DNA of 64,000 nucleotides from Gibbula magus (GCA_936450465.1 OW388296.1:15435867-15499866), one strand, 5' to 3'; counted from the first letter of the stretch, positions 37,846 through 51,639 are shown. The notes: generated by a model not told the origin, from the letters alone. Numbers and translations are program-made.

Positions 37846-38929
37846 ACAAAACACCTGGCATTTCCATACTTTCACCGAAGTTGCAGAGTGTCAATCTTAA
37901 AAAAAGAGTAGGCATACAGACCAGAATTTTGTGAACTTCGAATAATTGCAATCTGAGTAACAGATGCGTTTATCAATTTCATAGACATTGTTTAAATCTT
38001 GTTTTATAATGTTAAATTGCGGTACAGTTTCCTTTAATTTTGATGTGTATGTATTATATTTGAATGTTGTTATAATAAGATTTAGAATCATATTTCGTCT
38101 TTCCGGATTATTAACAGGAGGACGGACGGACATGGTGACCTTTAAATACTCCCGACTACTTCGTGGCGGGGGATATGATATTTGTTTTATAGCTATATAT
38201 ATACAGTAGAAGTAGAAATAATATATTTACACTCGTGGCTGCGCCTCGAGGAAATATGCATTTCTACTTCACTCGATGGGAAATACGTGGAGTTCGATGA
38301 AAAATGTCAAATACCCTCTTAGACGATTTATTATAAGACGAGCAATGAAATACTTGGATCTTTCAGTGAAATAATCCCAGTATTTCATGGCACATTTTGT
38401 TTCAAATTATTTCATCACATACATTGTAACTATACACTTGGAAATTAATTAAACAACACCCAAATTTTTTAAGAGCAAAATCGCTCCGATTTGAAAGAAG
38501 ACAATATGTCAAGAAAACTGTTGAAACGAAAGGTCAGTCACATAACGGTTCACTGTCTTTTGGATAATGACTGTTACAATAATTTGGTATTTTGGTATTT
38601 GCCATTGTCAATAAAATACTTCATTGGTGTCATATATATATTTTGGTTTTGTGGATACATTAACGTTCCGTCTCGCTGTACAGGGACAGTTAGAAATGTA
38701 TGATTACATGTATATCGGTATATAGTGGCTGGTCAATCATATCTTTTTTATGTTAGTGTTGGTAGGTATTTCTGTAAGGACATTCCGAGAATATGTGAAA
38801 CAAATGTTAAACTGAAATATATCGCAATATGAGCTCTAAGTCTTCAACATAAATCGATTTTTTAAATCAAAATTTTCATTTATAATTACATTTAATCAAC
38901 ATACAAATAATGAGAATAAGGAAAATATA
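37241..38929. other. AT-rich non-coding stretch with a 29-base C tract
   Basis: No gene is seen. A run of 29 C lies at 37815-37843. Around 37.9-38.2 kb is a copy of the acgg-rich dispersed repeat also present at 23.7-24.1 kb. A hairpin-type fragment resembling 22.73 kb (gacgagcaatgaaa) lies at about 38,335-38,400. Confidence 0.5.
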
Positions 38930-39520
38930 GCAATTAATTAACTATCAATGTTATGGCATGTATACGGCATTTACGGCCTCGACCATGTTTCGACAACTGG
39001 GCCAATACGGGGAAAGTGGGCCAATACGGGAAAAACTGGGCCAATACGAGACAAACTGGGCCAATATGAGTCTGAGCATGCGCAGTTGCACATTTGGGGA
39101 AAGCCTGAAAATTTTCCTCCACCCCTTTTCGGCCGTGGCTTCAAAAGTATCCTCTTTTGGAACCTTTCGAAACATTATTAATGGTCCTTGCGACCCGAGT
39201 GAGAGAACAGCTCCGCTGAAAATCGCTCGTTAAATCCCTGTACTCATCATCATCATCTTTCGCTTCACAACTTTGACCCGTGCTATTTGTTCACCAATAT
39301 TGTTTATAATTATTATTTCAATAACAATGAGATGTCTAGTGTTGTGCAAAAAGAATAAAAAGAAGTTAATTAATAAAATTGTCATTAATTATGTATTTCC
39401 GTATTGGCCGAGTTACAGGTCCTCGGTCAGTTGTATTGGCCCTCGACTTCGTCTCGGGGCAATACAACCGACCTCGGACCTGTAACTGGGCCAATACGGA
39501 AATACTTAATCAATGACATT
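38930..39520. mobile_element. Non-autonomous element with tggcc/aattaatta motifs, copy 2
   Basis: It is the inverted homologue of 32,190-32,535. It begins caattaattaactatcaatg and contains four closely spaced gggccaatacg blocks and gagcatgcgcagttgcacat. It ends in a large inverted repeat (gtatttccgtattggccgag against tgggccaatacggaaatac). Confidence 0.7.
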
Positions 39521-40129
39521 ATAATATAACATCTGTATGGCTGAAGACTAACAAATAAAATAATAATGCGTTGTCCATGCGGTCATTATGGTTTAGAATG
39601 TGCCGGCATTGAATATTAATTTAACATATTGCTAAAGGTAATTAAAAAGCCCACACAACAATTAATCATTTTAGACTTTAGCATTCTCAGGATACATATC
39701 AGACATACAAGTGGATTATTCGGCTTATCAGATTCGGTTACTATCACCCGCCAAATGAGAAAGGTACCCATGGAATCAAACAAATAAAATAAAATCATGG
39801 AACAAAGACACGTCGAAACATGATGACTGTTCCACATACCAGTTTTCGTTATATTTTTTTGGAATAGCTTATAATCTATGTACAATTGTGTTAACGGGTT
39901 ATGTTACGTTACATGAGCATCTCGATTCCACGAATTTACTAAAGCCACATCAAAGTGTACATAATTCGACTCTTCTAAAAAGACTACGCAAGATCGTCTG
40001 ACAGTCACGGGTCCAAATGGTAACTTATACGGACTTATACAGAATGCAACTTCTTGCACACTATTGATAGGGCCATAATTTTTTTTATAATTTGCCAAAA
40101 AGCAAATCACCAAATATCTGAAAGTTAGT
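39521..40129. other. Non-coding spacer before the satellite
   Basis: No exon or recognisable repeat could be supported here. Confidence 0.4.
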
Positions 40130-43100
40130 GGCGGGCCATCGGTAGAACCATGTAAATTTCAGGATCATATGACCATTTCTGGTCAAACATGTCGGAGATA
40201 ATAAAATAGAGCCATTGGCTCCGTAGAAAATCAGGAATTACGATATTAATTATATCTAAAGAAAGATGAACATATCAAATAATAAGCCAGTGCCCAGTCA
40301 CCATATCTATAATCCAAAATAATTAACCATTAATCCACAGGTCAACAACATGCAGTTACATAATATACAGACCCACTCTCCAATTACAGGCAAGTGAATT
40401 ATACATTTAAAATGTTGTTTTTCCAACACTTATAATAGGCTCAATGCATGGAAATTGACTGGATGAAAGCTGATATGATTAAGATGAATAGTATTACATT
40501 TACATTTCATTATAGCCATTAAAGAGGTTCACCATTTGCACACCTGCCATGAACTTATATCAGGAGTTGAAGATTCAGAAACTTGACGGTATATTAAAAA
40601 TTTGAAAAAATTCAAATATTCCACCAACTATAACAAAATTTGCATAATTAATGTTTATTATGAAGCCGAACTCTCTGAATCTTAGTGGCGTGCAATTGGT
40701 CGAGCGACATAAATTTCAGGGCCATTTGACCACTTCTGGTCAAAGATATCGGAATATAAAATACATTAAAAATTTGCCAAAATTCAAATATTCCACCAAC
40801 TATAACAATATTTGCATGAATAATGTGTATTATGAAGCCGTACCCTTAGAAAATTAATGGCGTCCCATCGGTCGAGCGACATAAATTTCAGGACCATATG
40901 ACCACTTCTGGTCAAAGATATCGGAATATAAAATACATTAAAAATTTGCCAAAATTTGAATATTCCACCAACTATAACAATATTTGCATGATTAATATGT
41001 ATTATGAAGCCGAACACTCAGAAACTAAGTGGCGTGCAATTGGTCGAGCGACATAAATTTCAGGACCATATGACCAGTTCTGGTCAAAGATGTCGAAAAT
41101 TAAAATACATTAAAAATTTGCCAAAATTCAAATATTCCACCAACTATAACAATATTTGCATGAATAATGTGTATTATGAAGCCGTACCCTCAGAAAATTA
41201 GTGGCGTGCCATCGGTCGAGCGACATAAATTTCAGGACCATATGACCACTTCTGGTCAAAGATATCGGAATATAAAATACATTAAAAATTTGCCAAAATT
41301 CAAATATTCCAGCAACTGTAACAAAATTTGCATGATTAATGTGTATTATGTAGCCGAACACTCAGAAACGTAGTGGCGTGCAATTGGTCGAGCGACATAA
41401 ATTTCAGGGCCATATGACCACTTCTGGTCAAAGATGTCGGAATATAAAATACATTAAAAATTTGCCAAAATTCAAATATTCCACCAACTATAACAATAGT
41501 TGCATGATTAATGTGTATTATGAAGCCGAATACTCAGAAACGTAGTGCCGTGCAATCAGTCGAGCGACATAAATTTCAGGGCCATATGACCAGTTCTGGT
41601 CAAAGATGTCGGAAATAAAATACATTAAAAATTTGCCAAAATTCAAATATTCCACCAACTATAACAATATTTGCATGAATAATGTATATTATGAAGCCGA
41701 ACACTCTGAAACTTAGTGGCGTGCAATCGATCGAGCGACATAAATTTCAGGGCCATATGACCACTTCTGGTCAAAGATGTCGGAATATAAAATACATTAA
41801 AAATTTGCCAAAATTCAAATATTCCACCAACTATAACAAAAGATGCATGATTAATGTGTATTATGAAGCCGAACACTCAGAAACTTAGTGGCGTGCAATC
41901 AGTCAAGCGACATAAATTTCAGGGCCATATGACCAGTTCTGGTCAAAGATGTCGGAAATAAAATACATTAAAAATTTGCCAAAATTCAAATATTCCACCA
42001 ACTATAACAATATTTGCATGAATAATGTGTATTATGAAGCCGTACCCTCAGAAAATTAGTGGCGTGCCATCGGTTGAGAGACATAAATTTCAGGACCATA
42101 TGACCACTTCTGGTCAAAGATATCGGAATATAAAATACATTAAAAATTTGCCAAAATTTGAATATTCCACCAACTATAACAATATTTGCATGATTAATGT
42201 GTATTATGAAGTCGAACACTCAGAAACGTAATGGCGTGCAATCGGTCGAGCGACATAAATTTCAGGGCCATTTGACCACTTCTGGTCAATGATATCGGAA
42301 TATAAAATACATTAAAAATTTGCCAAAATTCAAATATTAGACCAACTATTACAAAACTTGCATGATGAATGTGTATTAAGGAGCCGTACCCTCAGAAACT
42401 GAGTGGTGTGCCATCGGTCAAGCGACATAAATTTCAGGGTCATTAAACCACTTCTGGTCAAAGATATCGGAATATAAAATACATTAAAAATTTGCCAAAA
42501 TTTGAATATTCCACCAACTATAACAAAATTTGCATGATTTATGTGTATTATGAAGCCGAACACTCAGAAACGTAGTGGCGTGCAATTGGTCGAGCGACAT
42601 AAATTTCAGGGCCATATGACCAGTTCTGGTCAAAGATGTCAGAAATAAAATACATTAAAAATTTGCCAAAATTCAAATATTCCACCAACTATAACAAAAG
42701 ATGCATGATTAATGTGTATTATGAAGCTGAACACTCAGAAACTTAGTGGCGTGCAATTGGTCGAGCGACATAAATTTCAGGACCATATGACCAGTTCTGG
42801 TCAAAGATGTCGCAAATTAAAATACATTAAAAATTTGCCAAAATTCAAATATTCCACCAACTATAACAATATTTGCATGAATAATGTGTATTATGAAGCC
42901 GTACCCTCAGAAACTTAGTGGCGTGCCATCGGTCGAGCGACATAAATTTCAGGACCATATGACCAGTTCTGGTCAATCATGTCGAAAATAAAATACATTA
43001 AAAATTTGCCAAAATTTTAATATTCCACCAACTATAACAATATTTGCATGATTAATGTGTATTATGAAGTCGAACACTCAGAAACGTAATGGCGTGCAAT

Positions 43101-44450
43101 CGGTCGAGCGACATAAATTTCAGGACCATATGACCAGTTCTGGTCAAAGATGTCGCAAATTAAAATACATTAAAAATTTGCCAAAATTCAAATATTCCAC
43201 CAACTATAACAATATTTGCATGAATAATGTGTATTATGAAGCCGTACCCTCAGAAACTTAGTGGCGTGCCATCGGTCGAGCGACATAAATTTCAGGACCA
43301 TATGACCAGTTCTGGTCAATCATGTCGAAAATAAAATACATTAAAAATTTGCCAAAATTTTAATATTCCACCAACTATAACACTATTTGCATGATTAATG
43401 TGAATTATTAAGTCGAACACTCAGAAACGTAATGGCGTGCAATAGGTCGAGCGACATAAATTTCAGGACCATATGACCAGTTCTGGTCAATCATGTCGAA
43501 AATAAAATACATTAAAAATTTGCTAAAATTCCAATATTGGACCAACTATTACAAAACTTGCATGATGAATGTGTATTAAGGAGCCGTACCCTCAGAAACT
43601 TAGTGGTGTGCCATCGGTCAAGCGACATAAATTTCAGGGTCATTAAACCACTTCTGGTCAATCATGTCGAAAAATAAATTACATTGAAATTTGTTAAAAT
43701 TCCAATATTGGATCAACCATTACAAAACTTACATGATGAATGTGTATTATGAAGCCGTACCCTCAGAAACTTAGTGGCGTGCCATCGGTCGAGCGAAATA
43801 AAAAATCTGGGACATTAAACCACTTCTGGTCAATCATGTCGAAAAAATAAAATACATGAAAAAAAATTTAAAATTCAAATATGTGACCAACCATTACAAA
43901 ACTTGCATGATGAATGTGTATTATGAAGCCCTACCCTCAAAAACTTAGTGGCGTGCCATCGGTCGAGCGACATAAATTTCAGGGACATTAAACCACTTCT
44001 GGTCAATCATGTCGAAAAATAAAATACATTAAAAATTGTCCAAAAATTAAATATTCAACACATAATAACCAAATTTGCACAATAAATGTACATTATGAAA
44101 TTGAAAATTCAGAAATATAGTGGCGTACCATTGGTTGAGTAATATAAATTACAGATCCATAATACCAATTCTGGTCAAATGTATTACACCAACCATATAA
44201 ACAAAATTTGAATGATAAATGTGTATTATGAAGGAGAAAACTCTGAAACTAAGTGACGCGCAATCAGTCTAGCGACATGTATTTCAATTTCAATTGACCA
44301 CTTTTGCTCAAACATGTCATAAAATAATATATTTATAAAATTGGTTCAAAATCAAATATTTCACCAATGATAACAAAACTTGCATGCTTATGTACATTAT
44401 GAAACTGAACATTCAGAAAGGTCAAATAATCACTGCTGGTCAAGTAAAGA
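40130..44450. repeat. 172-bp satellite array with higher-order repeats
   Basis: Twenty-one regular units run from about 40.6 to 44.2 kb. The ttctggtca landmark recurs every 171-172 bp from about 40,729 to 44,167, with degenerate units on both sides (about 40,169 and 44,300-44,430). Each unit carries ccaccaactataacaa, tttgcatga.taatgtgtat, gtggcgtgc.atcggtcgag and cgacataaatttcagg. Variants gccgaacactcagaa and gccgtaccctcagaa mark higher-order structure. The many 65-77-residue frames on both strands are products of the repeat, not genes. Confidence 0.95.
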
Positions 44451-44461
44451 TTGATCACATG

Positions 44462-47400
44462 TTATTCAGAATCTATCTCACGAAGAACACCACGTCCTGG
44501 AATGTCCTTGGCCAACATTTCTGTGTCTGTACAGAGCTTGTTCACCGTCCCATAATCCCATTGTGGATGTAACTTCATCAGCATGAAAATGATTACCTCT
44601 TTCACAAGAACATGTTCAATGTAGGCATTGGCTGCACTGAAATTAAAGAAAGTAGAATGACATCACTGACTGTCAATATCAAATAATCCATATTATCTGA
44701 AATATCAAGCAACTTAATCCCTACATGAACATATATTTGAATGGAAGTCATTGTTGGAGTTGTTATCGGTATATGTTCCTTGACTTTTTTTCTTTATTAT
44801 GAGAAGATGGTGGATATGATTAATTACTGTAGTTCTAATGGATGAAAGGAATTAGCCTTTCTTCATGCAACTGTTGTAATGATTTTTTAAATTGGAAACC
44901 AAATCAAAACCAATTTAATCTGCAAAATCTAAAATGTTGATCAGAGCATTTTAAGTGACAGAATCATATACATGTACAATGATAAATACATATTATTAGC
45001 AGTAAATCACCTCATGAACCTGTTTGTTAGGTCTTCCAATTTCTTCTCGACTTTAATGGTAATCCGACAAACTAGACCGGAGTACGCTATTCTGAAATAT
45101 AGGAAATTTCTTCTATGTATTCTAAAGTAAATAAAAAGCAATGTAATTGTTTCTAAAAGTTATTTCTAAACGATATTGATCAAGGCATAAAGAAGGGTCC
45201 AATGTCCAATGTCCCTTCATTTAGAATGCTACAAAATTTTACACTGAACACATTTTAAGCAAAAGTTCGTAATTTATCACATGGTATCTCTGCTACGTTT
45301 ATTGATGTTTACCTTGTCCTCTCACGTACAAGAGTAAGACTTTCTTGGAGCGACTGAATCCACTTCCAGAACATATGTTTAAGAAAGCATAAGATATTTT
45401 TTGAGACATCATATCATGTCATGTGAGAATAACATGTGAAGAATGTTTTTATGTGGTTTATGTTTTTTTTTTTTATGATAATGATAGTGCATGTCTAAAA
45501 TTGCAAATAGTATTGCATTATCAGCAAAAAGGGCTACACATCTAAATTCAATGTGAACTACAATACTCCTTCACAACTATTACAATGTCTCTCGTCATAA
45601 TCTCTTCAATAAAAAAGAACCCCATTTATCTGTGCATCCCCATAACACATTCTCTCAATTTTGATCATATGATTTGACGATGGATTGTCCCGATTGGTGT
45701 GCATAAATACCGTATTTCCTCTAATAGGGGCCGGCCTCAAATAGGAGCCGGGCCTCTAATAGCAGCCGGGGATGAAGGTACCTAAAGATGAATAAGAGCC
45801 GGGCCTCCAATAAGGACCGGGCCTCTAATAGGGGCCGGGTATAAATATCGCATTAATAATCACACCCTACTTGATATATTTCTCATATATGTTCTCAGAT
45901 AATAAGAGAGTTAAACCACCACGCTAAATTAGTTTTATGTCAAACGGCGGGGAATGTGTGTTATTTTAAGAGGTTATCACCAGGAATGCAGAAATCGGTC
46001 TATTTGCTGGACATGTCCGATTGTGAATCCAGTTTGTCCAGTTTAAATTATCAGTGAATTGGTTAAACCCAAAAATAAAATAAGCGCCGGGTCTCAAATA
46101 AGAGCCGGGCCTCCAATAAATGCCGGGGGGTAAGAGCCCTTACATGTTAATAAGGGCCCGGGCCCCTATTAGAGGAAATACGGCAAATATAGTATAATAG
46201 CAGTGCCAATCTTTTAAAGATTGGATTGCTCCCCCTTCTCAAAAACTGAATCCGCCCAAGATCTCCTTTTATACCTGTATTACATTAGAAATTTCGGTTG
46301 TTTTAGCCACAATCTTCCCAACAATCACTATTCTTTTCTCATTGGATCCAATGACTGGGTTGTGAACTTCCATCAACTTCAGATTGAACTTACTAATTTG
46401 TCAATAAGCCTTAGCATTTATGACTGTCCTTTCTTTAACTGGCACATGTAAGGAACCATCTAATATAGCTTCTATTTGCTAATAAACTCGTGGGGTTATA
46501 GCTGCAGGCATGATTCCTGAAAGTTTAAAAAAGGTGGCGGTTAAGGACATGCATGAGTTATGTATTTGTATATAATATTAACAAATAAGGAGAAAAGTGA
46601 ACACTGTTCGCCTACCTCAACGCTAGTTTGTGGATAGAAATTGCAGACACTATTTTTATTATTTTACTTCTGCAACTGTACATCTATGGTACCATTATCT
46701 GACCTAGCCTGTAGCTATACGCCATGGTGCCCTTTCTAATAACACTTACAACTGATGGTACAATCAAGGGTAGCCTATATTCTCAAAGAAAGGGTTACAA
46801 TTGATGCGAATCGGTGAATTTGTTATTCCATTTCGAATCCTCAATAGTTCGTGAAGTGCTTTGTCGATTAAATCGTCCTATATATAGTTATTTCGTATTG
46901 CATAGTTGATTCGTAGATATTCGTAAAACCGTGCTATGAATCTGTAACTAATCCTACGAACACAACCCGAAGCAAGAACAAAAGCATTACAAAATATATA
47001 AACTAGAAGGTGTTTTTACTCGAAAAAAAACCCATATGACTCCCACTTCCCCCAGTTCAATTCAAGTTATTACCCCTCTAAAAGAAACAGTCCAAATTGA
47101 TGCCTTGGGAAGAGAATTTTTGTTAATTTCTACATGATATGTGCAGTCGGTATACCGGATTTGATGAAGATTGGTCATATAGTTTTAGAAATCTGCTCCG
47201 GAAACAAGACCTAACCTTCAAATAGACAAAGTGCAAATCGTTAACAAGGAAACGCAAAACATTTTTGTGAAAAAAAGCTGAAACCCCAAGAAGTATCTAC
47301 ATGGTATGGGTTGGCTGTATATAAAATTTGTAGTAGATTGATCACTTAGTTTTGGAGTAATGCCCTGGAAACAATGGGATCTGCGACAACAACGCCGGCT

Positions 47401-48939
47401 GAAACTCCCATCAACATCAATATGCCTAGTAATATATAGAGATTATTACCCGAGGAAGTGTGTTATATGACTTTTACGAAACGAGTGTGAAATTTTGTAT
47501 TCCCCGAGCGAGAGCGAGGGTTATACATAAATTTGCACGAGATTCGTAAAAGCCATATGGCACACTTTCGAGTTTAATAATTTCTTTATATTACCCATTC
47601 TAGTCCATTTCATTCGCGTAAAAATAGTCAGGAAACGGCGTAGGAATTAGCTACTTATACTGTCTGTGATTTTCGAGAGAGGTATTTTTTGGTCAACGAA
47701 ATAAGTATGTTAAAAAGTGCCACACATATCTTTGTCATCGATGTACGCTATTTACATAGTTAAGACAGTGTCAACATAAAAACAACGATTTATCAAAGTT
47801 GCAGATTGCATTGAAAGAGACCTATCTCTCACGAATTGTTCAATCACTTGCATTTTGTTTGTCTCAACTCATCCAGAGGAAATATTGTATTAAAATAATA
47901 GTGTTATCTTGTATTTTTCTTTATGTTCATGTATTTTTTCATTGATATAACTTTAATACACATCACCCCTAGAGAAAATATGATAGAGTTAACGGATATG
48001 ATAGAAGTGCAAGCTGTTCAAGAGGCAAGTACAGTCACTCCTAGTGATGTATGTTATTATCTGATTGATGACAGGACTATATATTTATAGGAGAGAAACT
48101 AACAGCTAAAGTATGATTAAACTGAATGAAGTTGGCAATGGAAAAATTCTGCCTATCTATATCATGTTTATGTAAGTTCAATTCACCATTGAATCTTGAA
48201 TCAGTGAAGATGAACATAAGTTTAGTATATACACATAACTCATTTATATAATTTCAAATATATAAATAGCAAGATGCTTTAGTTTCAAAGTCTTATTGTG
48301 CTAATATAAAATGTGTTCATGATCCGGGTCATGATCGAATAACCACGAGTTTATTTGTAGTTTATTTGTACTATAGTATTTCAGATTATCTTTAACTGAC
48401 TCGAAGAAAACCGATACTCCAATCCTTTCAATAGCTGTTCAGGACATAGTTTGGGGTTCTTGTGAATCATAGCAAATTGTTAAATATTCACGAGATTCCA
48501 GTATTACTTTCATGGTTCAATGACAATTTGTGGGATCTGAGGACCTAAAGAAAATGTTATTGTTCAAAATTGCCAGGAAAATTCATTGTGCTAGTATGTC
48601 TTGAAAGTAGTGACTAACCAGGAACATTAACGACTCTACAATACTGAGTAAAAAAAGATCACACATTAAGAGTAAAGTTTATCTATATACATTAAAAAAT
48701 CTAAAAGGCAAAAACGTTGTAATAATGTACGAAACAAAGCAAACAATTGAATATTTTCTAGCTTATGAATAACTAGATCACATTATAATTCAATAGGGTT
48801 ATATAGCTAAGTAATTATGTTATAGGTTTACGTTAAAAGAGCCTAGAACAAAGAGAAAGTTCAGCTTACCTTCATGTGTGCCCAGGCAGTGGTCATCCGT
48901 GGGAAGTGAACGATCTTGTACGAGCTCAATGGTATGTCC
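44462..48939 (-). CDS. Putative small spliced gene of unknown function, about 110 aa
   Basis: Four exons agree in phase: 48939-48870, 45362-45313, 45091-45011 and 44636-44462 (stop TAA). Donors GTAAGC, GTAAAC and GTGATT and acceptors ending CTAG, GGAAG, TTTCAG and TTTCAG are acceptable, though the acceptor at 45363 is weak. The first ATG in frame is at 48896 (cacggATGACC), giving 110 residues. Visible stretches are WIQSLQESLTLVRERTR, VEKKLEDLTNRFM and MKLHPQWDYGTVNKLC. The protein is charged and helical-looking, with possible short coiled coil in the middle. I see no known domain, signal peptide or membrane segment. More 5' exons may exist: the first exon is open upstream of this ATG. The 3.5-kb first intron is long. 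It could also be a fragment of a larger gene or a pseudogene. Confidence 0.5.
45710..46183. mobile_element. MITE with ccgtatttcctctaatag terminal inverted repeats
   Basis: The left end ccgtatttcctctaatag continues gggccgg. The right end is its complement, ctattagaggaaatacgg. The interior repeats gccgggcctc and aataagagccggg several times in both halves. It lies in the long first intron of the putative 110-aa gene. Confidence 0.75.
47010..47430. repeat. Dispersed repeat, copy of the 26.3-kb element
   Basis: It shares the block order aggtgtttttact, gtccaaattg, acatgatatg and ttggtcatatagttttag with 26,287-26,545. Confidence 0.5.
47443..47578. mobile_element. Hairpin MITE
   Basis: The left arm acccgaggaagtgtgttata continues tgacttttacgaa. 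The right arm ttcgtaaaagccatatggca continues cactttcgag. The centre is ccccgagcgagagcgagg. Confidence 0.6.
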
Positions 48940-50767
48940 CTAGTTAAAAACTAACGGTTCCAGAATCCGGCCACCAACATTTTACTAGATAAGGATCGGA
49001 CCCCGTCTGACACATCGTTTGCAGTTTGTCAGTTAATCATTTAACTAACGAGGCAGAAAGACATTCCGCGATACCATCTAAACAATATACAAGGGGATAC
49101 AAAAGAAAACGCTAATTGTTAAAGATAGATTGTTTATAATGATATATGGTTATACGAAATATAATACAACAATTCCCGAGACACAAAATTAAAAAAATAA
49201 TTGGCATTCTTTGTGCAAGTTTACTATGATCACACATGATTCATTTCTTCAAAGGGCCATTATGGTGCATGAACTTAAGAAATATTAATTGTCCTAAAGC
49301 AATTGTGGGAGATATGCAATGCAGGCAAACGATGCATATATCAATACCTAAAGTGACTAGAATATGCAATGCACTGGAATTTCTGACGGACAGACTGGGA
49401 GCTAAAACGATAACGGTCAAAGGGATCTTGTAAGAAAGGTTCAGGATATCCTTGTTCATTATATATGGATAAAATTTACCCTTGGAATATATGTATATAT
49501 ATATGTATGTAATGAGAAGGATTTTCAAAGTTATACTGTTGATTTATGGCAATGCTGCCATTTTAACTGCCAATACGCAGAAAAAAAACGATTTGTGATA
49601 TATTATTCAATCCAAGAGAATAAAGTATATATATTTTCAAATCAATTTGTTTTCGGGAAGCTTCTTCTTATTAGCCGTCTTCCATAGTGATGGATCGAAA
49701 GGATAGATAAGAGGTAAAAAGAGAGCTGAGCTGAGCGTACCTTCATTCTTCATTGAATAATCGCTTCGTCATCCTCAAACGTCACGAAAGTCTTGCTGAT
49801 TGATGACATTTACAGTACTTAGCTAGTTGTAATGACGAACACCGCTTCTCAGAACATGTGTCCAATTACAAAAACATAGTGAAATTCTGTATACTAGAAC
49901 CTGAAAAATGATTAATGTATGCTCAAACTGTTCTAAAATCCAAGTTATTTGGATTCCGTGAATGATTATCAATGACTAGTCTACTAATTAGACCAAGGCG
50001 TTCAGTGTACTATGTGATTATGTTGAAAACGTTTTTGTCTTATAAGTATGATAAGATTGCTGAAAAGAAAAAAAGTTAGAGTCTGAGACTCTATGGTCGA
50101 GGAACCTGTAGCATGGTAGTATCACCATTTATGTCTCCAGCGTTTATCTATAGGCCCTACAATGTGTTTGTAATGATAATAATAAATGAATTTGTACAAG
50201 TCAAAGGGTTATTATTTTTATCATGCTGTGTCCCCGTGGCTGGTATGAAATCTGTCACCATTAACATTGACAAGGGTCTTTCGGCTCGTCAACAAGATCC
50301 GGCATTTATACCAGTTTAACTTGCACTTTTCAAACAGTTGATATGTCATTGAACAAACACATTATGAAATATATTTCTTAAATATTTTAGTGGTATATGA
50401 ACTGGAATAAGATATAACTTAAATGTCATCTATTAATAGCTTATAATTACACCCCCGTCACAGCATAGCTTAAATAGAAAACTATATGGCATGGCAACTT
50501 CAAACATTTAGTTTGGACGTTACCTAGCTATGTGGTTAATTGCGCATGGTGTTGTGCCTGTTTTGGTTTCTGGAACATAACTTCAAAATTGTATAGAGGA
50601 TTTGCAAATAGGTTGAAGTTGTGACTCGAGTATGTTCATTCAATCATATGATTGATAACAAGCACACACATGTGCGTATTTTATTTTGGATTTCAGTTCA
50701 GCACCATTCAGTGTCATCTTTTGATGGGTAACATTGCTTTTGCGCACATCAATATAACATTTGCCCC

Positions 50768-50799
<32 letters not shown>

Positions 50800-51630
50800 T
50801 TTTGCGCACCAAGTTATATATCTATTGCGTACACGCTGAAACCAGCTTAAACGTTGAATGATTACACATTTGGGTAATTATTAAACGTTGAAAAAATACC
50901 CGAGGTGTTGAAAAGTGACCCCGGGTCATAATTCAACGTTGAAAAAGTACCCGTCGGGTGTGTTTTCAATGCGGGTACGTTTCAATCTTACACCGGCAAT
51001 AGTTTATTTCGGCGTTTGTTGGATTGTAATCAAATGTGCAGTTTGGGAAGCAAACAATGCCCAATATTCTCATTATGATTTTCATTTTGTTTTGCATTAT
51101 GGTGTATTTATGTTTGTATTCGAACTTAACAACCTTTCTGGATATATTCTAAAATAAATTGAACTTTATTCACAAGAATATTGAATCTTGATGTTCATTG
51201 GAATTAGCGAGGCCGATAAACATGTTCGTCTTAGCACGGACTTAAATTACTTTATTTCCGTGGTCTTAGCGCTATTGTCAAATAACTATAGTCATGATCA
51301 GTATGGGTTGAGTAGGCGGGTGAAATACTATTAAAAAGACTTAGAACATTCTCGGTAAATATATATTAAATAGACTTAAAAGCTGTCTATCTTAAAGACC
51401 TCACACCTGACGATATCACATTAACAGCAAATAAATCAACAAAATACTAATCACACCATCCGTGGAGTTATCTCCCTTGGAAAGCAGGCGGCTTGACTTG
51501 CTGCATTATGTATGAATGATTCTATGACTTTAAAATGAACAGCATTGACATAAAAATCATTGCTAAATGTCGCATTCCTGATTCCGTTTCAAACTACCAA
51601 CATGATTGATAAAATACATTATTGATTAGT
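48940..51630. other. Non-coding stretch with a 31-base C tract
   Basis: No gene is supported. A run of 31 C lies at 50769-50799. A possible untranslated exon (about 49,733-49,795, minus, donor gaatgaag|gtacgc) could belong to the small gene downstream, but its coding phase does not connect. Confidence 0.4.
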
Positions 51631-51639
51631 AAATCATTT

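Noticed and set aside
40651..43261. Many 65-77-residue frames on both strands
   Set aside because: All derive from the 172-bp satellite and repeat with its period.
49236..49433. Plus-strand exon-like frame with a possible acceptor and donor
   Set aside because: No neighbouring exon connects and no recognisable protein motif is present; it may be chance.
50652..50861. Proline-rich open frame
   Set aside because: Produced by the 31-base C tract; no other coding signal.
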